A stretch of 64,000 nt of DNA from Paenibacillus sp. FSL R7-0337 (GCF_037969875.1 NZ_CP150218.1:2604001-2668000), one strand, 5' to 3'. Positions 1-9,229 are shown, counted from the first letter of the stretch. The notes: generated by a model not told the origin, from the letters alone. Numbers and translations are program-made.

Positions 1-764
1 AGACCGAAGGTCTTCAGCAGCTCACGCGCCACCTTCACTTCCTCCACCGGATCAGCACTCAGGGAGATCCGCACCGTACTACCGATACCCATGGAGAGCA
101 GCGCACCGATCCCGGCCGAGCTCTTCACTGTTCCGGCGAACAGAGTGCCGGATTCAGTGATACCCAGATGCAGCGGATAAGGAATCACTTCTGCAGCTTG
201 ACGGTAAGCCTCGATGGCCATCGGCACATCGGATGCCTTCAGGGACACGATGATATCGTGGAAGTCCAGCTCTTCGAGAATGCCGATATGGTATAGGGCA
301 CTCTCAACCATAGCCTCCGGTGTAGGATAACCGTATTTCTCCAGCAGGTGATTCTCCAGTGAACCGGCATTCACACCGATCCGGATCGGTATCCCCTTGT
401 CCTTACAGGCCTTAACGACAGCTTCCACCTTATCACGGCGTCCGATATTGCCGGGATTGATCCGCACCTTGTCGATGCCGTTCTCAATCGCCAGCAAGGC
501 CAGCTTGTAATTGAAATGAATATCCGCTACGAGCGGGATATGAATCTGCTTCTTGATTTCCTTAATCGCTGCTGCCGCTTCCTCATTGTTGACCGTTACA
601 CGCACGAGCTGACAGCCAGCTTCCTCCAGCCGCAGAATCTCGGCCACGGTTGCCTCTACATCGGCGGTCTTGGTCGTACACATGCTTTGGATTGCAACCT
701 CGTTGTTACCCCCGATAATCACTCCGCCAACATTGACGGGACGGGTCTGGTGTCTCAGGAACAT
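1..764 (-). CDS. ispG: 4-hydroxy-3-methylbut-2-enyl diphosphate synthase, 3' part off the window
   Basis: This enzyme reduces methylerythritol cyclodiphosphate in the non-mevalonate isoprenoid pathway, using a 4Fe-4S cluster. I translated the minus strand from the window edge. It gives the family's N-terminal TIM-barrel signatures: [51 protein letters not shown] and [17 protein letters not shown]. The iron-sulfur domain lies beyond coordinate 1. I chose the ATG at 764, which has GGGGGAG six bases upstream and matches the usual N-terminus. An in-frame ATG at 779 would add five residues. The gene follows clpX on the same strand after 128 bases that contain a hairpin but no T-run, so read-through from clpX is possible. 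Confidence 0.93.
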   Translation of the reverse strand, partial: MFLRHQTRPVNVGGVIIGGNNEVAIQSMCTTKTADVEATVAEILRLEEAGCQLVRVTVNNEEAAAAIKEIKKQIHIPLVADIHFNYKLALLAIENGIDKVRINPGNIGRRDKVEAVVKACKDKGIPIRIGVNAGSLENHLLEKYGYPTPEAMVESALYHIGILEELDFHDIIVSLKASDVPMAIEAYRQAAEVIPYPLHLGITESGTLFAGTVKSSAGIGALLSMGIGSTVRISLSADPVEEVKVARELLKTFG

Positions 765-790
765 GATTTTCTCCCCCATAACGATCAAAG

Positions 791-842
791 CTCCACCCTC
801 TCCGCTCCCGCAGGTCATGCGGGGGTGCGGGAGAAAGTGGAG
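791..842 (-). other. Hairpin between clpX and ispG
   Basis: CTCCCGCA (805-812) pairs with TGCGGGAG (826-833), and an outer CTCCAC/GTGGAG pair (791-796/837-842) extends the stem. No T-run follows on either strand. It may be an attenuator, an mRNA processing site or simply a stable spacer hairpin. Confidence 0.45.
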
Positions 843-892
843 ACCCTGAGCTGTATTGTTAAGCCGGGTCAGGCCGGGTAATGAAGCCTGAC

Positions 893-2149
893 TTACGCGC
901 TTTCTTCTTTTTTCTTATCCTTCTTGAGACTAAGCTCCGGCAGAGACTTCTCCTTAACAACCTGCTCGGTAATGACACAATCCTTAATGTCATCACGTGA
1001 AGGCACCTCGTACATCACATCAAGCATAATGCTCTCAATGATGGCACGCAGTCCACGGGCACCGGTGTTGCGCTTGATCGCTTCCTTCGCAATCGCTTCA
1101 AGAGCAAGCGGTTCGAACTTCAGAGCTACATTATCCATCTCCAGCAGCTTCACATACTGCTTCACGAGCGCATTCTTAGGCTCGGAGAGAATACGTACCA
1201 GGGTGCTCTCATCAAGCGGTTCCAAGGTCGAGATGACCGGCAGACGGCCGACGAACTCGGGGATGAGGCCGAACTTCAGCAGGTCCTCAGGCAATACCAT
1301 GGACAGGTATTCACCGGCCTTGAGGTCCTTCTGTCCTTCCACCGCAGCGTTGAAGCCGATGACTTTTTTGCCGATACGGCGCTTGATCATTTGCTCCAGG
1401 CCGTCGAAGGCACCGCCCACGATGAACAGGATGTTCGTTGTATCGATCTGGATGAATTCCTGATGAGGATGCTTGCGTCCGCCTTGCGGTGGAACCGAAG
1501 CAACCGTACCTTCCAGAATTTTCAGCAGCGCCTGCTGAACGCCTTCACCGGATACGTCGCGGGTAATGGACGGATTCTCGGATTTACGCGCTACCTTATC
1601 AATTTCGTCTATATAGATAATGCCGCGTTCGGCTTTCTCTACATCATAATCAGCCGCTTGAATCAGCTTCAGGAGAATGTTCTCGACGTCTTCACCCACA
1701 TAACCGGCTTCCGTAAGGGAAGTGGCATCTGCAATGGCAAAAGGCACGTTGATGATCTTCGCCATCGTCTGCGCCAGCAGGGTCTTACCGGAGCCTGTAG
1801 GTCCGAGCAGCAGAATGTTGCTCTTCGTCAGCTCCACATCTTCAATCTTGCTCTGGCTGTTCACGCGCTTGTAGTGATTGTATACAGCAACGGAGAGCGA
1901 TTTCTTCGCTTGCTCCTGGCCGATAACATATTGGTCCAAGATATCGCGGATTTCCTTCGGTTTCGGAATATCCTTCATATCCAGCTCTTCCTCGTGGCCA
2001 AGCTCCTCTTCCACAATCTCTGTGCATAGCTCGATGCATTCGTCACATATATAAACGCCAGGTCCCGCTACGAGCTTACGAACCTGCTCTTGTGATTTGC
2101 CGCAAAAGGAACATTTCAACTGCCCTTTTTCATCATTAAATTTAAACAT
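893..2149 (-). CDS. clpX: ATP-dependent Clp protease ATP-binding subunit ClpX
   Basis: ClpX is the AAA+ unfoldase that selects substrates and threads them into ClpP. The 418 residues match the usual family length. An N-terminal zinc-binding domain has Cys13, Cys16, Cys35 and Cys38. Walker A GPTGSGKT is near residue 116, Walker B is IIYIDEID, and an IGF-type loop for ClpP docking is present (KKVIGFNAA). The start has a GGGGTGG ribosome binding site. Only 12 bases separate it from clpP upstream, so the two are very likely co-transcribed and partner gene products. The order tig-clpP-clpX is common, whereas Bacillus subtilis keeps clpP elsewhere. Confidence 0.98.
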   Translation of the reverse strand: MFKFNDEKGQLKCSFCGKSQEQVRKLVAGPGVYICDECIELCTEIVEEELGHEEELDMKDIPKPKEIRDILDQYVIGQEQAKKSLSVAVYNHYKRVNSQSKIEDVELTKSNILLLGPTGSGKTLLAQTMAKIINVPFAIADATSLTEAGYVGEDVENILLKLIQAADYDVEKAERGIIYIDEIDKVARKSENPSITRDVSGEGVQQALLKILEGTVASVPPQGGRKHPHQEFIQIDTTNILFIVGGAFDGLEQMIKRRIGKKVIGFNAAVEGQKDLKAGEYLSMVLPEDLLKFGLIPEFVGRLPVISTLEPLDESTLVRILSEPKNALVKQYVKLLEMDNVALKFEPLALEAIAKEAIKRNTGARGLRAIIESIMLDVMYEVPSRDDIKDCVITEQVVKEKSLPELSLKKDKKKEESA

Positions 2150-2161
2150 CTAACCACCCCT

Positions 2162-2752
2162 TTAAGATATGATCGGTGAAGAGAGTACCTGGTCAATGAG
2201 CCCGTATTCCTTCGCTTCTTCCGCGCTCATGAAGTTATCGCGGTCTGTATCCCGTTCGATTTTGTCAAGGGGCTGACCTGTGCGTTCTACATAAATCTGA
2301 TTCAGCTTCTGCTTCGTCTTGAGAATCCAGTCGGTGTGAATCCAGATGTCGGACGCCTGCCCCTGAACGCCGCCGAGCGGCTGATGAATCATAACCTCGC
2401 TGTTAGTCAGCGCATATCTCTTGCCCGGCGCTCCGGCTGTCAGGAGCAATGATCCCATACTGGCTGCCATCCCTACGCAAATCGTTGAAACATCCGGTTT
2501 GATATATTGCATCGTATCATATATACCCATGCCGGCTGTAACAGAACCACCGGGCGAGTTGAGGTACAAGTGAATGTCTTTTTCGGGGTCATCTGCTGCC
2601 AGGAACAGCAACTGCGCAATAACCAGATTGGCGACATCATCGTCAATCGCACTGCTCAGGAAGATGATGCGATCCTTGAGCAATCTGGAATAGATATCGT
2701 ATGAGCGTTCTCCCCGGCTTGTCGTTTCCACAACCATTGGTACCAGACTCAT
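2162..2752 (-). CDS. clpP: ATP-dependent Clp protease proteolytic subunit
   Basis: ClpP is the serine protease that forms the tetradecameric barrel of the ClpXP and ClpCP proteases. At 196 residues it is full length. The catalytic triad is visible as Ser98 (GMAASMGS), His123 (MIHQP) and Asp172. The N-terminus [20 protein letters not shown] is typical. It lies just upstream of clpX and has its own probable promoter at 2873-2902, downstream of the tig terminator. I looked for a CtsR heptad repeat (GGTCAAA type) in the 5' region and did not see one. Confidence 0.98.
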   Translation of the reverse strand: MSLVPMVVETTSRGERSYDIYSRLLKDRIIFLSSAIDDDVANLVIAQLLFLAADDPEKDIHLYLNSPGGSVTAGMGIYDTMQYIKPDVSTICVGMAASMGSLLLTAGAPGKRYALTNSEVMIHQPLGGVQGQASDIWIHTDWILKTKQKLNQIYVERTGQPLDKIERDTDRDNFMSAEEAKEYGLIDQVLSSPIIS

Positions 2753-2872
2753 GCCACCAACCTCTTTTCTCTATACAGATTAGTCTTTCCGTTTCAGAAA
2801 TATTTTAACACGTTCAAAGCGGGATGTCATTTATTCACTGGGTCCCTAAACCGCATTGTTCATGTGCATGCC

Positions 2873-2902
2873 ATTATAACGCAATTCCACAGACAATGCC
2901 AA
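2873..2902 (-). promoter_or_regulatory. Probable SigA promoter of clpP-clpX
   Basis: Read on the minus strand, TTGGCA (2902-2897) and TATAAT (2878-2873) are separated by 18 bases. It lies about 120 bases upstream of clpP, between the tig terminator and clpP. This is inferred from sequence only. Confidence 0.55.
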
Positions 2903-2944
2903 TTGAAGGGTTCATGATATGTACTACCAAACGCCCGGCCCCCG

Positions 2945-2983
2945 ATAAAAATAAGGCACGTAACAAAAACTTACGTGCCTTAT
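2945..2983 (-). terminator. Rho-independent terminator of tig
   Basis: A perfect 13-bp stem (ATAAGGCACGTAA, 2951-2963, with its complement 2971-2983) closes a 7-base loop. On the minus strand it continues into TTTTATC. It lies 50 bases after the tig stop. Confidence 0.8.
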
Positions 2984-3034
2984 CAAATCTCTATGGAGGC
3001 TAATGGATAGCCGTTCTAGGTAAGGGATTGAAGC

Positions 3035-4378
3035 TTACTCAGCCTTTGCTTCTTCTGCTGCCGCTTCTTCTGCAGGTGCTGCCGGAGCTTCAACTTCCAC
3101 GCTGTTGCTAACGAGGAACTCGATTGTCTTGCGCAGGGAGATCTCATCGTTCAGGCTGCTCAGGGAACCATTGGCTGCCAGAATGCTGCGGATTTCTTCA
3201 GGAGAACGCTTGTAAGCTTCAGCCATAGTAGCCAGCTCTTGCGTAACTTCTTCTTCCGACACTTCGATCTTCTCTTCCTTAGCAATAACTTCCAGAACAA
3301 GGTTGTTACGAACGCGCTTCTCAGCATCGCCCTTCATTTGTCCTTGCAGGTCTTCACGGGTCTGGCCGGAGAAGCTAAGGAACATGTCCATGTTCATGCC
3401 CTGCTGGCGAAGACGGGTATCGAAGTCACGAACCATGTTCTCCACTTCGCTGGCGATCATAGCCTCAGGAATTTCAACTTCAGCATTTGCTGCTGCTGCG
3501 TCAACTACTGCGGATTCACGAACGCTCTTCAGCTCTTCCTGCTTGCGGGATTCGAGCTGTGCCTTCAGGTCTGCCTTGTATTCTTCCAGTGTGTCGAATT
3601 CACTAACATCCTTGGCGAATTCATCATCCAGCTCAGGAAGCTGTTTGCGCTTGATTTCGTGCAGCTTCACTTTGAATACAGCTGCTTTGCCTGCCAGTTC
3701 AGCAGCGTGATAAGTCTCAGGGAAGGTTACTTCAACATCCTTGAAGTCTCCAGTGGACATGCCCACTACCTGCTCTTCGAATCCTGGAATGAAGGAATTG
3801 CTGCCCAGCTCCAGGGAATGACGCTCAGCCTGTCCGCCTTCGAAAGGAACGCCGTCAACCGAACCGTCAAAATCAATTACAGTGATGTCGCCATTCGCTG
3901 CTGCTCCTTCTTCGATAACAACAAGCTCAGCGTGACGCTCTTGCAGACGCTTCAGTTCAGCATTCAGCTCTTCGTCAGTTACTTCTGCCTTCTGTACTGG
4001 TACTTCCAGACCTTTGTACTCGCCCAGCTTCACTTCAGGCTTAACTGTGATCTTCGCTTTGAAGATGAACGGCTGGCCCTTAGCGAATTGCTCGATGTCC
4101 ACTTCAGGACGGTCTACAGGGAAGATGTCAGTCTGTTCAACGGCTTCGCCGTAAGCTTCAGGAAGAAGAATGTCGATAGCATCCTGATACAGGCTTTCAA
4201 CACCGAAACGGGATTCAAAAATCGGCCGTGGCACTTTACCTTTACGGAATCCAGGTACGTTTGCTTTCTTTACCACTTTATTAAAGGCTTTGTCGAGTGC
4301 TGCAGCTACGCGTTCCGCTTCAACTTCGACTTCAAGAACTCCGAGGTTCTTCTCTATTTTTTCCCAAGTTGCTTTCAT
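3035..4378 (-). CDS. tig: Trigger factor, ribosome-bound chaperone and prolyl isomerase
   Basis: Trigger factor binds near the ribosomal exit tunnel, shields nascent chains and has peptidyl-prolyl isomerase activity. The protein is 447 residues, normal for the family. The ribosome-docking loop GFRKGKVPRPI is near residue 43. A central FKBP-like domain follows (around GDITVIDFDGSVDGVPFEGG), then a helical C-terminal domain with an Ala/Glu-rich tail. The frame is open 63 bases further upstream, but the ATG at 4378 begins MKATWEKIEKNLG as in homologs and has GGAGGG upstream. The neighbouring clpP and clpX form the same protein-quality group. Confidence 0.97.
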   Translation of the reverse strand: MKATWEKIEKNLGVLEVEVEAERVAAALDKAFNKVVKKANVPGFRKGKVPRPIFESRFGVESLYQDAIDILLPEAYGEAVEQTDIFPVDRPEVDIEQFAKGQPFIFKAKITVKPEVKLGEYKGLEVPVQKAEVTDEELNAELKRLQERHAELVVIEEGAAANGDITVIDFDGSVDGVPFEGGQAERHSLELGSNSFIPGFEEQVVGMSTGDFKDVEVTFPETYHAAELAGKAAVFKVKLHEIKRKQLPELDDEFAKDVSEFDTLEEYKADLKAQLESRKQEELKSVRESAVVDAAAANAEVEIPEAMIASEVENMVRDFDTRLRQQGMNMDMFLSFSGQTREDLQGQMKGDAEKRVRNNLVLEVIAKEEKIEVSEEEVTQELATMAEAYKRSPEEIRSILAANGSLSSLNDEISLRKTIEFLVSNSVEVEAPAAPAEEAAAEEAKAE

Positions 4379-4473
4379 AATATACTTTTCCCTCCAAAAA
4401 TAGGTTACATTTTTACTTAAATAGTCCAACATTTCACGCACAGAATAACCACTATATTATATACAACATTACT

Positions 4474-5403
4474 TTATTTATCAAGTAGAGAACTCTTCAC
4501 GAATCCCCTGAGTGAACGGTAGGCCCCCTCAAATTGGAAGCGCATGCTGTCCGTTATGCCATACATGCCCCGTGTTTCCTCTTCTTTGCGGTTCCCGTTC
4601 AGGCTCTCCGACACCATCTGGTGCAGGGCTCCCGCCCAAATATCCAGCTGCGAATACTCCCCGTCCAGCAGCTTGCGGTAATCCGCCGTCCCGTAGATGG
4701 ACATGACGAACTGCCCCCACAGCTCCTGGGCAAAATAATACAGCGTCGGCTCATGCACCTCCGCCTGCTCAGCCACCCGTTCCAGCACCTGGCTGATCTG
4801 CGGCGGGAACTCGTCGTTCTGCAGCGGCACGGTCTCGATCTCCACCTCGGCGGCCTCATGGCCCCGGCTCAGCCTGATTGCCCCCTGCGCCCCTCTGCGC
4901 CGCAACGTCTGCAGTGTGCGGAATTGCAGCAGCGGATGCACCTCGGCCTGCTGCAGCCAGCCGGTCAGCGCTTCATCTACCCTGCTCCCCTCCAGGTAGG
5001 AGAGCTGCTCCAGCGCCAGTACTGTCGCTTCGGACAGCGGTTCATTCATGACCCGCTTCAGCAGTTTATCCGGGTACTCCGCATCCTCCTCCAACTTGGA
5101 TCTGGCCAGAATCCGGGCCATATCCTCTTCCCCCAGATCCATCTCCTCCGCATCCGGGGCTCCGTTCCCGTCACCGCCCTGCGCCGCGTAGGGGAAGGCC
5201 GCCACCAGCCATTCCAGCAGCGACCGCCATTCCTCGTAGTGCCGCTCTTCCTGTCCCTGGCACTGCAGCAAAAAACGCAGCAGCTCCATCGCCTCCCCGT
5301 AACGTTCACTCTCCAGCATAACTGTGAGCTGAATCTGATAGTAATCCAGGGTCTTGGGAAACAGCACGATGTTCTCTTTGGCGGGGGAATTGAATTGATT
5401 CAT
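4474..5403 (-). CDS. YsoA-like helical (TPR-type) protein of unknown function
   Basis: This is a 309-residue acidic, mostly helical soluble protein without signal peptide or membrane segment. Short helix pairs such as YYQIQLTVMLESERYGEAMELL and TVLALEQLSYLEGSRVDEAL suggest TPR or HEAT-like packing. In Bacillus subtilis the gene just upstream of tig is ysoA, a tetratricopeptide-repeat protein of similar size. I infer the equivalent from position and general character, not from a measured alignment. It ends 95 bases before tig, with no obvious terminator between, so the two may be co-transcribed. The GC content is higher than that of tig. Confidence 0.7.
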   Translation of the reverse strand: MNQFNSPAKENIVLFPKTLDYYQIQLTVMLESERYGEAMELLRFLLQCQGQEERHYEEWRSLLEWLVAAFPYAAQGGDGNGAPDAEEMDLGEEDMARILARSKLEEDAEYPDKLLKRVMNEPLSEATVLALEQLSYLEGSRVDEALTGWLQQAEVHPLLQFRTLQTLRRRGAQGAIRLSRGHEAAEVEIETVPLQNDEFPPQISQVLERVAEQAEVHEPTLYYFAQELWGQFVMSIYGTADYRKLLDGEYSQLDIWAGALHQMVSESLNGNRKEEETRGMYGITDSMRFQFEGAYRSLRGFVKSSLLDK

Positions 5404-5556
5404 GAGGGCACCTCCTTTTCTCCGAACTGTAATCGCTTCTGAACCTTAATCAATTGTAGATTATAGCATATCCCTGCACGGTTTCAAAAAAACAAGTTGA
5501 AAAAGTTAACTATGTATGATAACATAATTTTTGCTTGCTTTTCAGTCAGTCATCAT

Positions 5557-5630
5557 GTCCCGGTAGCTCAGTTGGATAGAGCATGCGCCTTCTAAGCGCA
5601 CGGTCGGGGGTTCGAATCCCTTCCGGGACG
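5557..5630 (+). tRNA. tRNA-Arg (anticodon TCT)
   Basis: The 74-nt cloverleaf has acceptor stem GTCCCGG (5557-5563) pairing with CCGGGAC (5623-5629) and discriminator G. The D-arm is AGCTCAGTTGGATAGAGC, the anticodon loop CTTCTAA (anticodon TCT, reading AGA), and the T-arm GGGGGTTCGAATCCC. No CCA is encoded. An identical copy lies on the opposite strand at 23113-23186. Confidence 0.97.
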
Positions 5631-5632
5631 TC

Positions 5633-5666
5633 AAAACAGCAGCCTTCCTTTGGGAAGGCTGTTTTG
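5633..5666 (+). terminator. Terminator of tRNA-Arg
   Basis: The hairpin AAAACAGCagCCTTCC / GGAAGGCTGTTTT is followed by TTTTGTC and starts three bases after the tRNA. The same hairpin follows the second tRNA-Arg copy. Confidence 0.8.
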
Positions 5667-5865
5667 TCGTTCTGGGGATGAGAACCCCCTTTTATTTTGA
5701 GTAGGATCAATGTGGGCGCTTGGGTGGACGCTGCGCGAACGGACCGTTGTTCCAATCGCTGTGTTTTCCAGATTTTCCTCATTCCCCTTAGCGGTAAAAA
5801 TCCAGAAACCAAGGCGAACGCTGCCGCTTTTACACAATCGTTCCGTCCTCTCCGCTGTTTGAGCG
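5667..5865 (+). repeat. Conserved structured element downstream of tRNA-Arg, copy A
   Basis: About 200 bases after the terminator are strongly similar to the segment after the second tRNA-Arg copy (inverted, 22731-22915). Similarity ends near TCCGCTGTTTGAGCG. An internal imperfect hairpin centres on the fully conserved loop CATTCCCCTTAGCGGT. Base pairs that differ between the two copies tend to keep pairing. I see no convincing open reading frame. Function is unknown. Confidence 0.7.
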
Positions 5866-6158
5866 GGAAATGAACTTCCAAAGAAACCACTACTCTTGTC
5901 GTAGTGAAGGATGGGAACCAAACACAAACTATGCGGACTGGAGATCCCTTATTCCGGCGGATCACGCCTGTCCGCAGGGTCATGCGGACTCAGGGGCCGT
6001 TAAGTAACCCGTTTCTCCGCTTTTTCAGCTCGAATGAACACTTTAACGTCCACTGAGTCCGTTTAAGACAGAAAAGTTGGTTTTTTCGACGAATAGCGTC
6101 CCCTCAGTCCGGATAACTCAGCTGGTGGCTACATTCTATTCGTTCACCCTGAAGCAGT
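5866..6158. other. Gene-free spacer with related palindromic motifs
   Basis: There is no supported gene. Three related 18-mers occur: GGACTCAGGGGCCGTTAA (5986-6003), its near reverse complement TTAACGTCCACTGAGTCC (6043-6060), and GCGTCCCCTCAGTCCGGA (6096-6113). They resemble dispersed intergenic repeats. Nothing else is recognisable. Confidence 0.5.
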
Positions 6159-6608
6159 TCAAGTCCCACTATTAAGCATTTGCGCCTCAATATTCGCCTC
6201 AATATTTGCCGCAGCATTTCCTGAACTTTTTTCCGTTTCCGCTGGGGCAGGGTTCGTGGTTACATAATGTGTAGAATAACGCTGTTCCATCGCTACATCT
6301 CCAGTCTTCGAGAAGCGAAGCGGACGCTTGGGGCCCTTTCCCCTTTTGACATAATCGGTATGGGATGGCTTCAGTTCATGCTCCCGTGCCTTCTGACGGA
6401 TCAGTGACAGGATGAAGTTGAACTGCGACAGGTTGCCGCGAAGGACCCGTTCCAGATAAGGAACTTTGCCCAGACGCCACTCTTCTACCTGTTCAGGACT
6501 GACTGCTCCAAGTCTGAGAAAGACCTTCAAGGGAGTGACAACGCCCTTTCCCGCAATGAGCTTCTTAACAATTTCGCCCACTTTCTTGTTCAATTGCTGC
6601 CTATTCAT
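6159..6608 (-). CDS. Hypothetical basic protein
   Basis: I do not recognise this 149-residue protein. Its first two thirds are basic and probably helical (MNRQQLNKKVGEIVKKLIAG, VEEWRLGKVPYLERVLRGNL, FILSLIRQKAREHELKPSHT). The tail is low in complexity and Ala/Glu/Asn-rich. There are no membrane segments. The frame extends upstream, but the ATG at 6608 has GGAGGAAGG before it. The phrase LSQFNFILSLIRQKAREHELKP could bind RNA or DNA, but that is speculation. It follows another unknown gene by 67 bases on the same strand. Confidence 0.65.
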   Translation of the reverse strand: MNRQQLNKKVGEIVKKLIAGKGVVTPLKVFLRLGAVSPEQVEEWRLGKVPYLERVLRGNLSQFNFILSLIRQKAREHELKPSHTDYVKRGKGPKRPLRFSKTGDVAMEQRYSTHYVTTNPAPAETEKSSGNAAANIEANIEAQMLNSGT

Positions 6609-6675
6609 GCATGCCTTCCTCCATATTCCTGCAGCGCCCGCACTTCTCCGGGAAGTAAATCCCATCCACCCGGTA

Positions 6676-6993
6676 TCAGCTAAAATCAAGGTGATCGAAT
6701 ACAAACGGATTGCCGCATTCCGTACAATGCAGCAGAACAGGATCACGCGTGCGTCCGATCAGCGATTGCGCCCAGTCCAGAAGCAGTCCATGCCATGCGC
6801 TCTCGTCCAACCGGTCACAGGAACATAGGATTTTGAACAGAAACAAAAGGATCATGCCCCGGTTCCGTTCCTTCAGATACTCCATACTGACCGGCGTGAT
6901 CCCTTGGTCCAGCCACTGCTCCCACTCCCGCAGCAGCTCCTCAGCCACCCGTTCCCGCCGGACGGTCCAGCCGTAGACGGGGAACTCGATCAT
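6676..6993 (-). CDS. Hypothetical protein with a possible Cys pair
   Basis: This 105-residue unknown protein has a Trp-rich helical middle (WEQWLDQGITPVSMEYLKER) and ends with CTECGNPFVFDHLDFS. The CxxC could bind a metal together with an earlier Cys pair (ILCSCDRL). It is probably in one operon with the basic protein downstream. The start at 6993 is the only ATG that gives a reasonable length, and its ribosome binding site (GGGAAG) is weak. Confidence 0.5.
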   Translation of the reverse strand: MIEFPVYGWTVRRERVAEELLREWEQWLDQGITPVSMEYLKERNRGMILLFLFKILCSCDRLDESAWHGLLLDWAQSLIGRTRDPVLLHCTECGNPFVFDHLDFS

Positions 6994-7313
6994 GGGAAGC
7001 TTCCCGGATTCAATGGATACGCGGTCATCTGCTTCCGGTTCGGCTTAGGCGGTTGGTCTTCTTCGTGCTCACAGCGTTCTTCCTCCTTGTCCTTATAATG
7101 GGCACAGGCTAGTCCAGACTGCGCGTATTTTATAGTCCAATAATAGCATATCCAGACCGTGAAACAGGAGATTTAGTGGTGAGTTTCAGCGCTTCTCTGA
7201 GCCATCCGAAGCTTCCTCGATTACACAGCAAACAGGCTGCCCGCCATGAAACTTCCATAGCAGAGCAGCCTGTTCTTCCAGGATATAGCTCTATTCACCC
7301 GTTTGCATCCGTC
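6994..7313 (-). other. Gene-free spacer with a terminator-like hairpin after pstA
   Basis: No complete gene is visible in 320 bases. AACAGGCTGC (7231-7240) pairs with GCAGCCTGTT (7265-7274), so a hairpin sits 40 bases after the pstA stop with only a short TTTG following. An AT-rich stretch near 7119-7150 could hold the promoter of the small gene at 6993. No pstB or phoU is present here. Confidence 0.45.
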
Positions 7314-8195
7314 TCAGCGTCCCCGGCGGCGGTTGCCCAGCCACAGCGGGAAGCGGAACATAAAGTTGATCAGCAGCACGACAAAGACCAACACGGCGGC
7401 AGACTTATCCGCGATTTGCCGCGCATCCTCGACAATGGCCTCAGACTGCACGTACCACAGATGCACAGCCAGAGTCTCACCCGGTGAGAACAGGTTGAAG
7501 TCCCACATCTCGCCTGAGGTGCTGAGTCCGGCGGTCAGGAGGATGACCGCCGACTCCCCGAAGGCGCGTCCAGCCACCAGGCAGACGCCGGTGACGATGG
7601 CCGGAAGGGCTACCGGCACGACGACCTTGCGGATGACATGGAACTTCGTCATGCCGAGGGCATAGCCGGCTTCACGGATCTCGCCGGGAACCGCTCGCAC
7701 CGCTTCCTCCGTGACGCGGGCCAGCATCGGCAGATTCAGCAGCGCCAGGCTGACTCCCCCGCCGAGGATCGTCAGGCCGACGCCGAAGTACTCGGCGAAG
7801 ATCGCAAGGCCCAGCAGACCGAACACGATGGACGGCACCGAGGCCAGGGATTCCACGCAGATGCGCAACGCACCCGTGAAGGCATTATCCGGCGCGTACT
7901 CCGCCATATAGATCCCTGCCCCGATCCCGATGGGAACCGAGATCAAGAGAGAGATGAACAGGATATAGAAGGAGTTGAACAGGACGGGACCAATCCCGCC
8001 GCCGGGATCGATCTCCTCCGGCTGCTTGAGCAGGAAATCAGGTCTGAGCGAAGGCAAGCCTTTGCTCAGGATGGTGAACAGCAGCCAGAAGATCAGCAGC
8101 ATGACCAGAACGCCCAGCGTATAGAAGCCGATGGTAGCCAGTTTATTACGCCGCTGGGCTCTGGCCGTATGGCGTGTGCGCGTGAATCCGTTCAT
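7314..8195 (-). CDS. pstA: Phosphate ABC transporter permease PstA
   Basis: PstA is one of the two membrane subunits of the high-affinity phosphate importer. The 293-residue protein has six predicted membrane segments, beginning with IGFYTLGVLVMLLIFWLLFT. The inner-loop EAA motif is visible in EIREAGYALGMTKFHVIRKVVVPVALPAI. Its ATG shares one base with the pstC stop (TGATG), which implies translational coupling. No ATPase gene pstB follows, so the complex must recruit one encoded elsewhere. Confidence 0.95.
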   Translation of the reverse strand: MNGFTRTRHTARAQRRNKLATIGFYTLGVLVMLLIFWLLFTILSKGLPSLRPDFLLKQPEEIDPGGGIGPVLFNSFYILFISLLISVPIGIGAGIYMAEYAPDNAFTGALRICVESLASVPSIVFGLLGLAIFAEYFGVGLTILGGGVSLALLNLPMLARVTEEAVRAVPGEIREAGYALGMTKFHVIRKVVVPVALPAIVTGVCLVAGRAFGESAVILLTAGLSTSGEMWDFNLFSPGETLAVHLWYVQSEAIVEDARQIADKSAAVLVFVVLLINFMFRFPLWLGNRRRGR

Positions 8196-9139
8196 CAGGC
8201 ATCCCTCCGTTTGCGGCCCAGGAGCCGGATAATCAGAATCAGTACAAACGAGATCAGCAGCAGCAGGAAGGCCATCATATGCAGGGAGTAGTTCCAGGTG
8301 GAGTCGAACTCCACGTTGGAAATCTGCATCACGATATTACTGGTCAACACCGAGGTGGGTGCGAACAGGCTCTTCGCCAGCTGCGGCGTATTGCCGATGA
8401 CCATCACCACCGCCATGGTCTCCCCGACTGCGCGGGTCATGCCCAGAATCACTGCCGAGATAATGCCCCGGCTGGCAGCGGGCAGCACGACGCGCATAAT
8501 GACTTGAAGGCGGGTCGAACCGAGCGCATAGGCAGCGTCGCGGTATTTGCGCGGAACAGCCACAATAGCATCATCGCTGATCCGGCAGATGGTCGGCAGT
8601 ACCATCAATGCCAGCACGAGTGCGGCAGCGAGCAGTCCGTCCCCGAGACCTTCTCCGCTGACTCTGCGCAGGAAGGGCAGCAGCACGGTCAAGCCTAGAT
8701 AGCCATATACAATAGAAGGAATACCGACCAGCAGATCCAGTACCGGACGGATGAAGCTCTTCAGCCACTTCGGGGCAATCTCCGCACAGAGCACAGCCAT
8801 CCCAACCGAGATGGGCACGGCAATGACCAGGGTCAGCGCGGTAAGCGACAATGTATTTACGATGAAGGCGGCTGCGCCGAAGGCATCCTCTTCCGGCGTC
8901 CAGTTGAACGAGAAGAAGAAGTCCTGCGGGGAGATGCGGGTGAAGAGCAGCAGCGCCGTTTTGCCAATGAATACAATAACTAGTCCCAGCACAAGACAGA
9001 GCGCAAGGATGCTGAATAAGAAATAATAACGGGAGATGCTGTTGCCCAGCAGATGTCTGCGGTGCCTTTTGGTGTTACGTTTGACTTCCTCTAGGCTTGT
9101 CTGTGTCTTCGCTGTCAGGCTATGAACCGGTGCCCCCAT
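8195..9139 (-). CDS. pstC: Phosphate ABC transporter permease PstC
   Basis: PstC is the second membrane subunit of the phosphate importer. The 314-residue protein has a basic cytoplasmic N-terminus (KRNTKRHRRHLLG), about six membrane segments, and the EAA-like loop RKYRDAAYALGSTRLQVIMR. I chose the ATG at 9139, which has AGGAGGG five bases upstream, over one eight codons earlier. It follows pstS by 90 bases and overlaps pstA by one base. Confidence 0.95.
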   Translation of the reverse strand: MGAPVHSLTAKTQTSLEEVKRNTKRHRRHLLGNSISRYYFLFSILALCLVLGLVIVFIGKTALLLFTRISPQDFFFSFNWTPEEDAFGAAAFIVNTLSLTALTLVIAVPISVGMAVLCAEIAPKWLKSFIRPVLDLLVGIPSIVYGYLGLTVLLPFLRRVSGEGLGDGLLAAALVLALMVLPTICRISDDAIVAVPRKYRDAAYALGSTRLQVIMRVVLPAASRGIISAVILGMTRAVGETMAVVMVIGNTPQLAKSLFAPTSVLTSNIVMQISNVEFDSTWNYSLHMMAFLLLLISFVLILIIRLLGRKRRDA

Positions 9140-9229
9140 ACTTTCCCTCCTGTAAGAGGCCAACCCCGTATATCCCGGAGCTGGCCGCTGTTACCTATCA
9201 ATCTATTGTGCTTGCTTGGTTCAAGGATC

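Noticed and set aside
2753..2944. CtsR operator upstream of clpP
   Set aside because: No GGTCAAA-type tandem heptads were found in the clpP promoter region.
3239..4420. 393-codon frame antisense to tig
   Set aside because: Trigger factor signatures on the minus strand account for the sequence.
5546..5983. 145-codon minus-strand frame over tRNA-Arg and its downstream element
   Set aside because: It runs antisense through a tRNA and a terminator. Its C-terminus is simply translated tRNA sequence, a common false annotation. The frames at 22705-23112 are similar.
7021..7100. Short gene in the spacer upstream of the 105-aa protein
   Set aside because: A good AAGGAGG is followed by a GTG, but the frame stops after 15 codons and a longer overlapping frame has no start codon.
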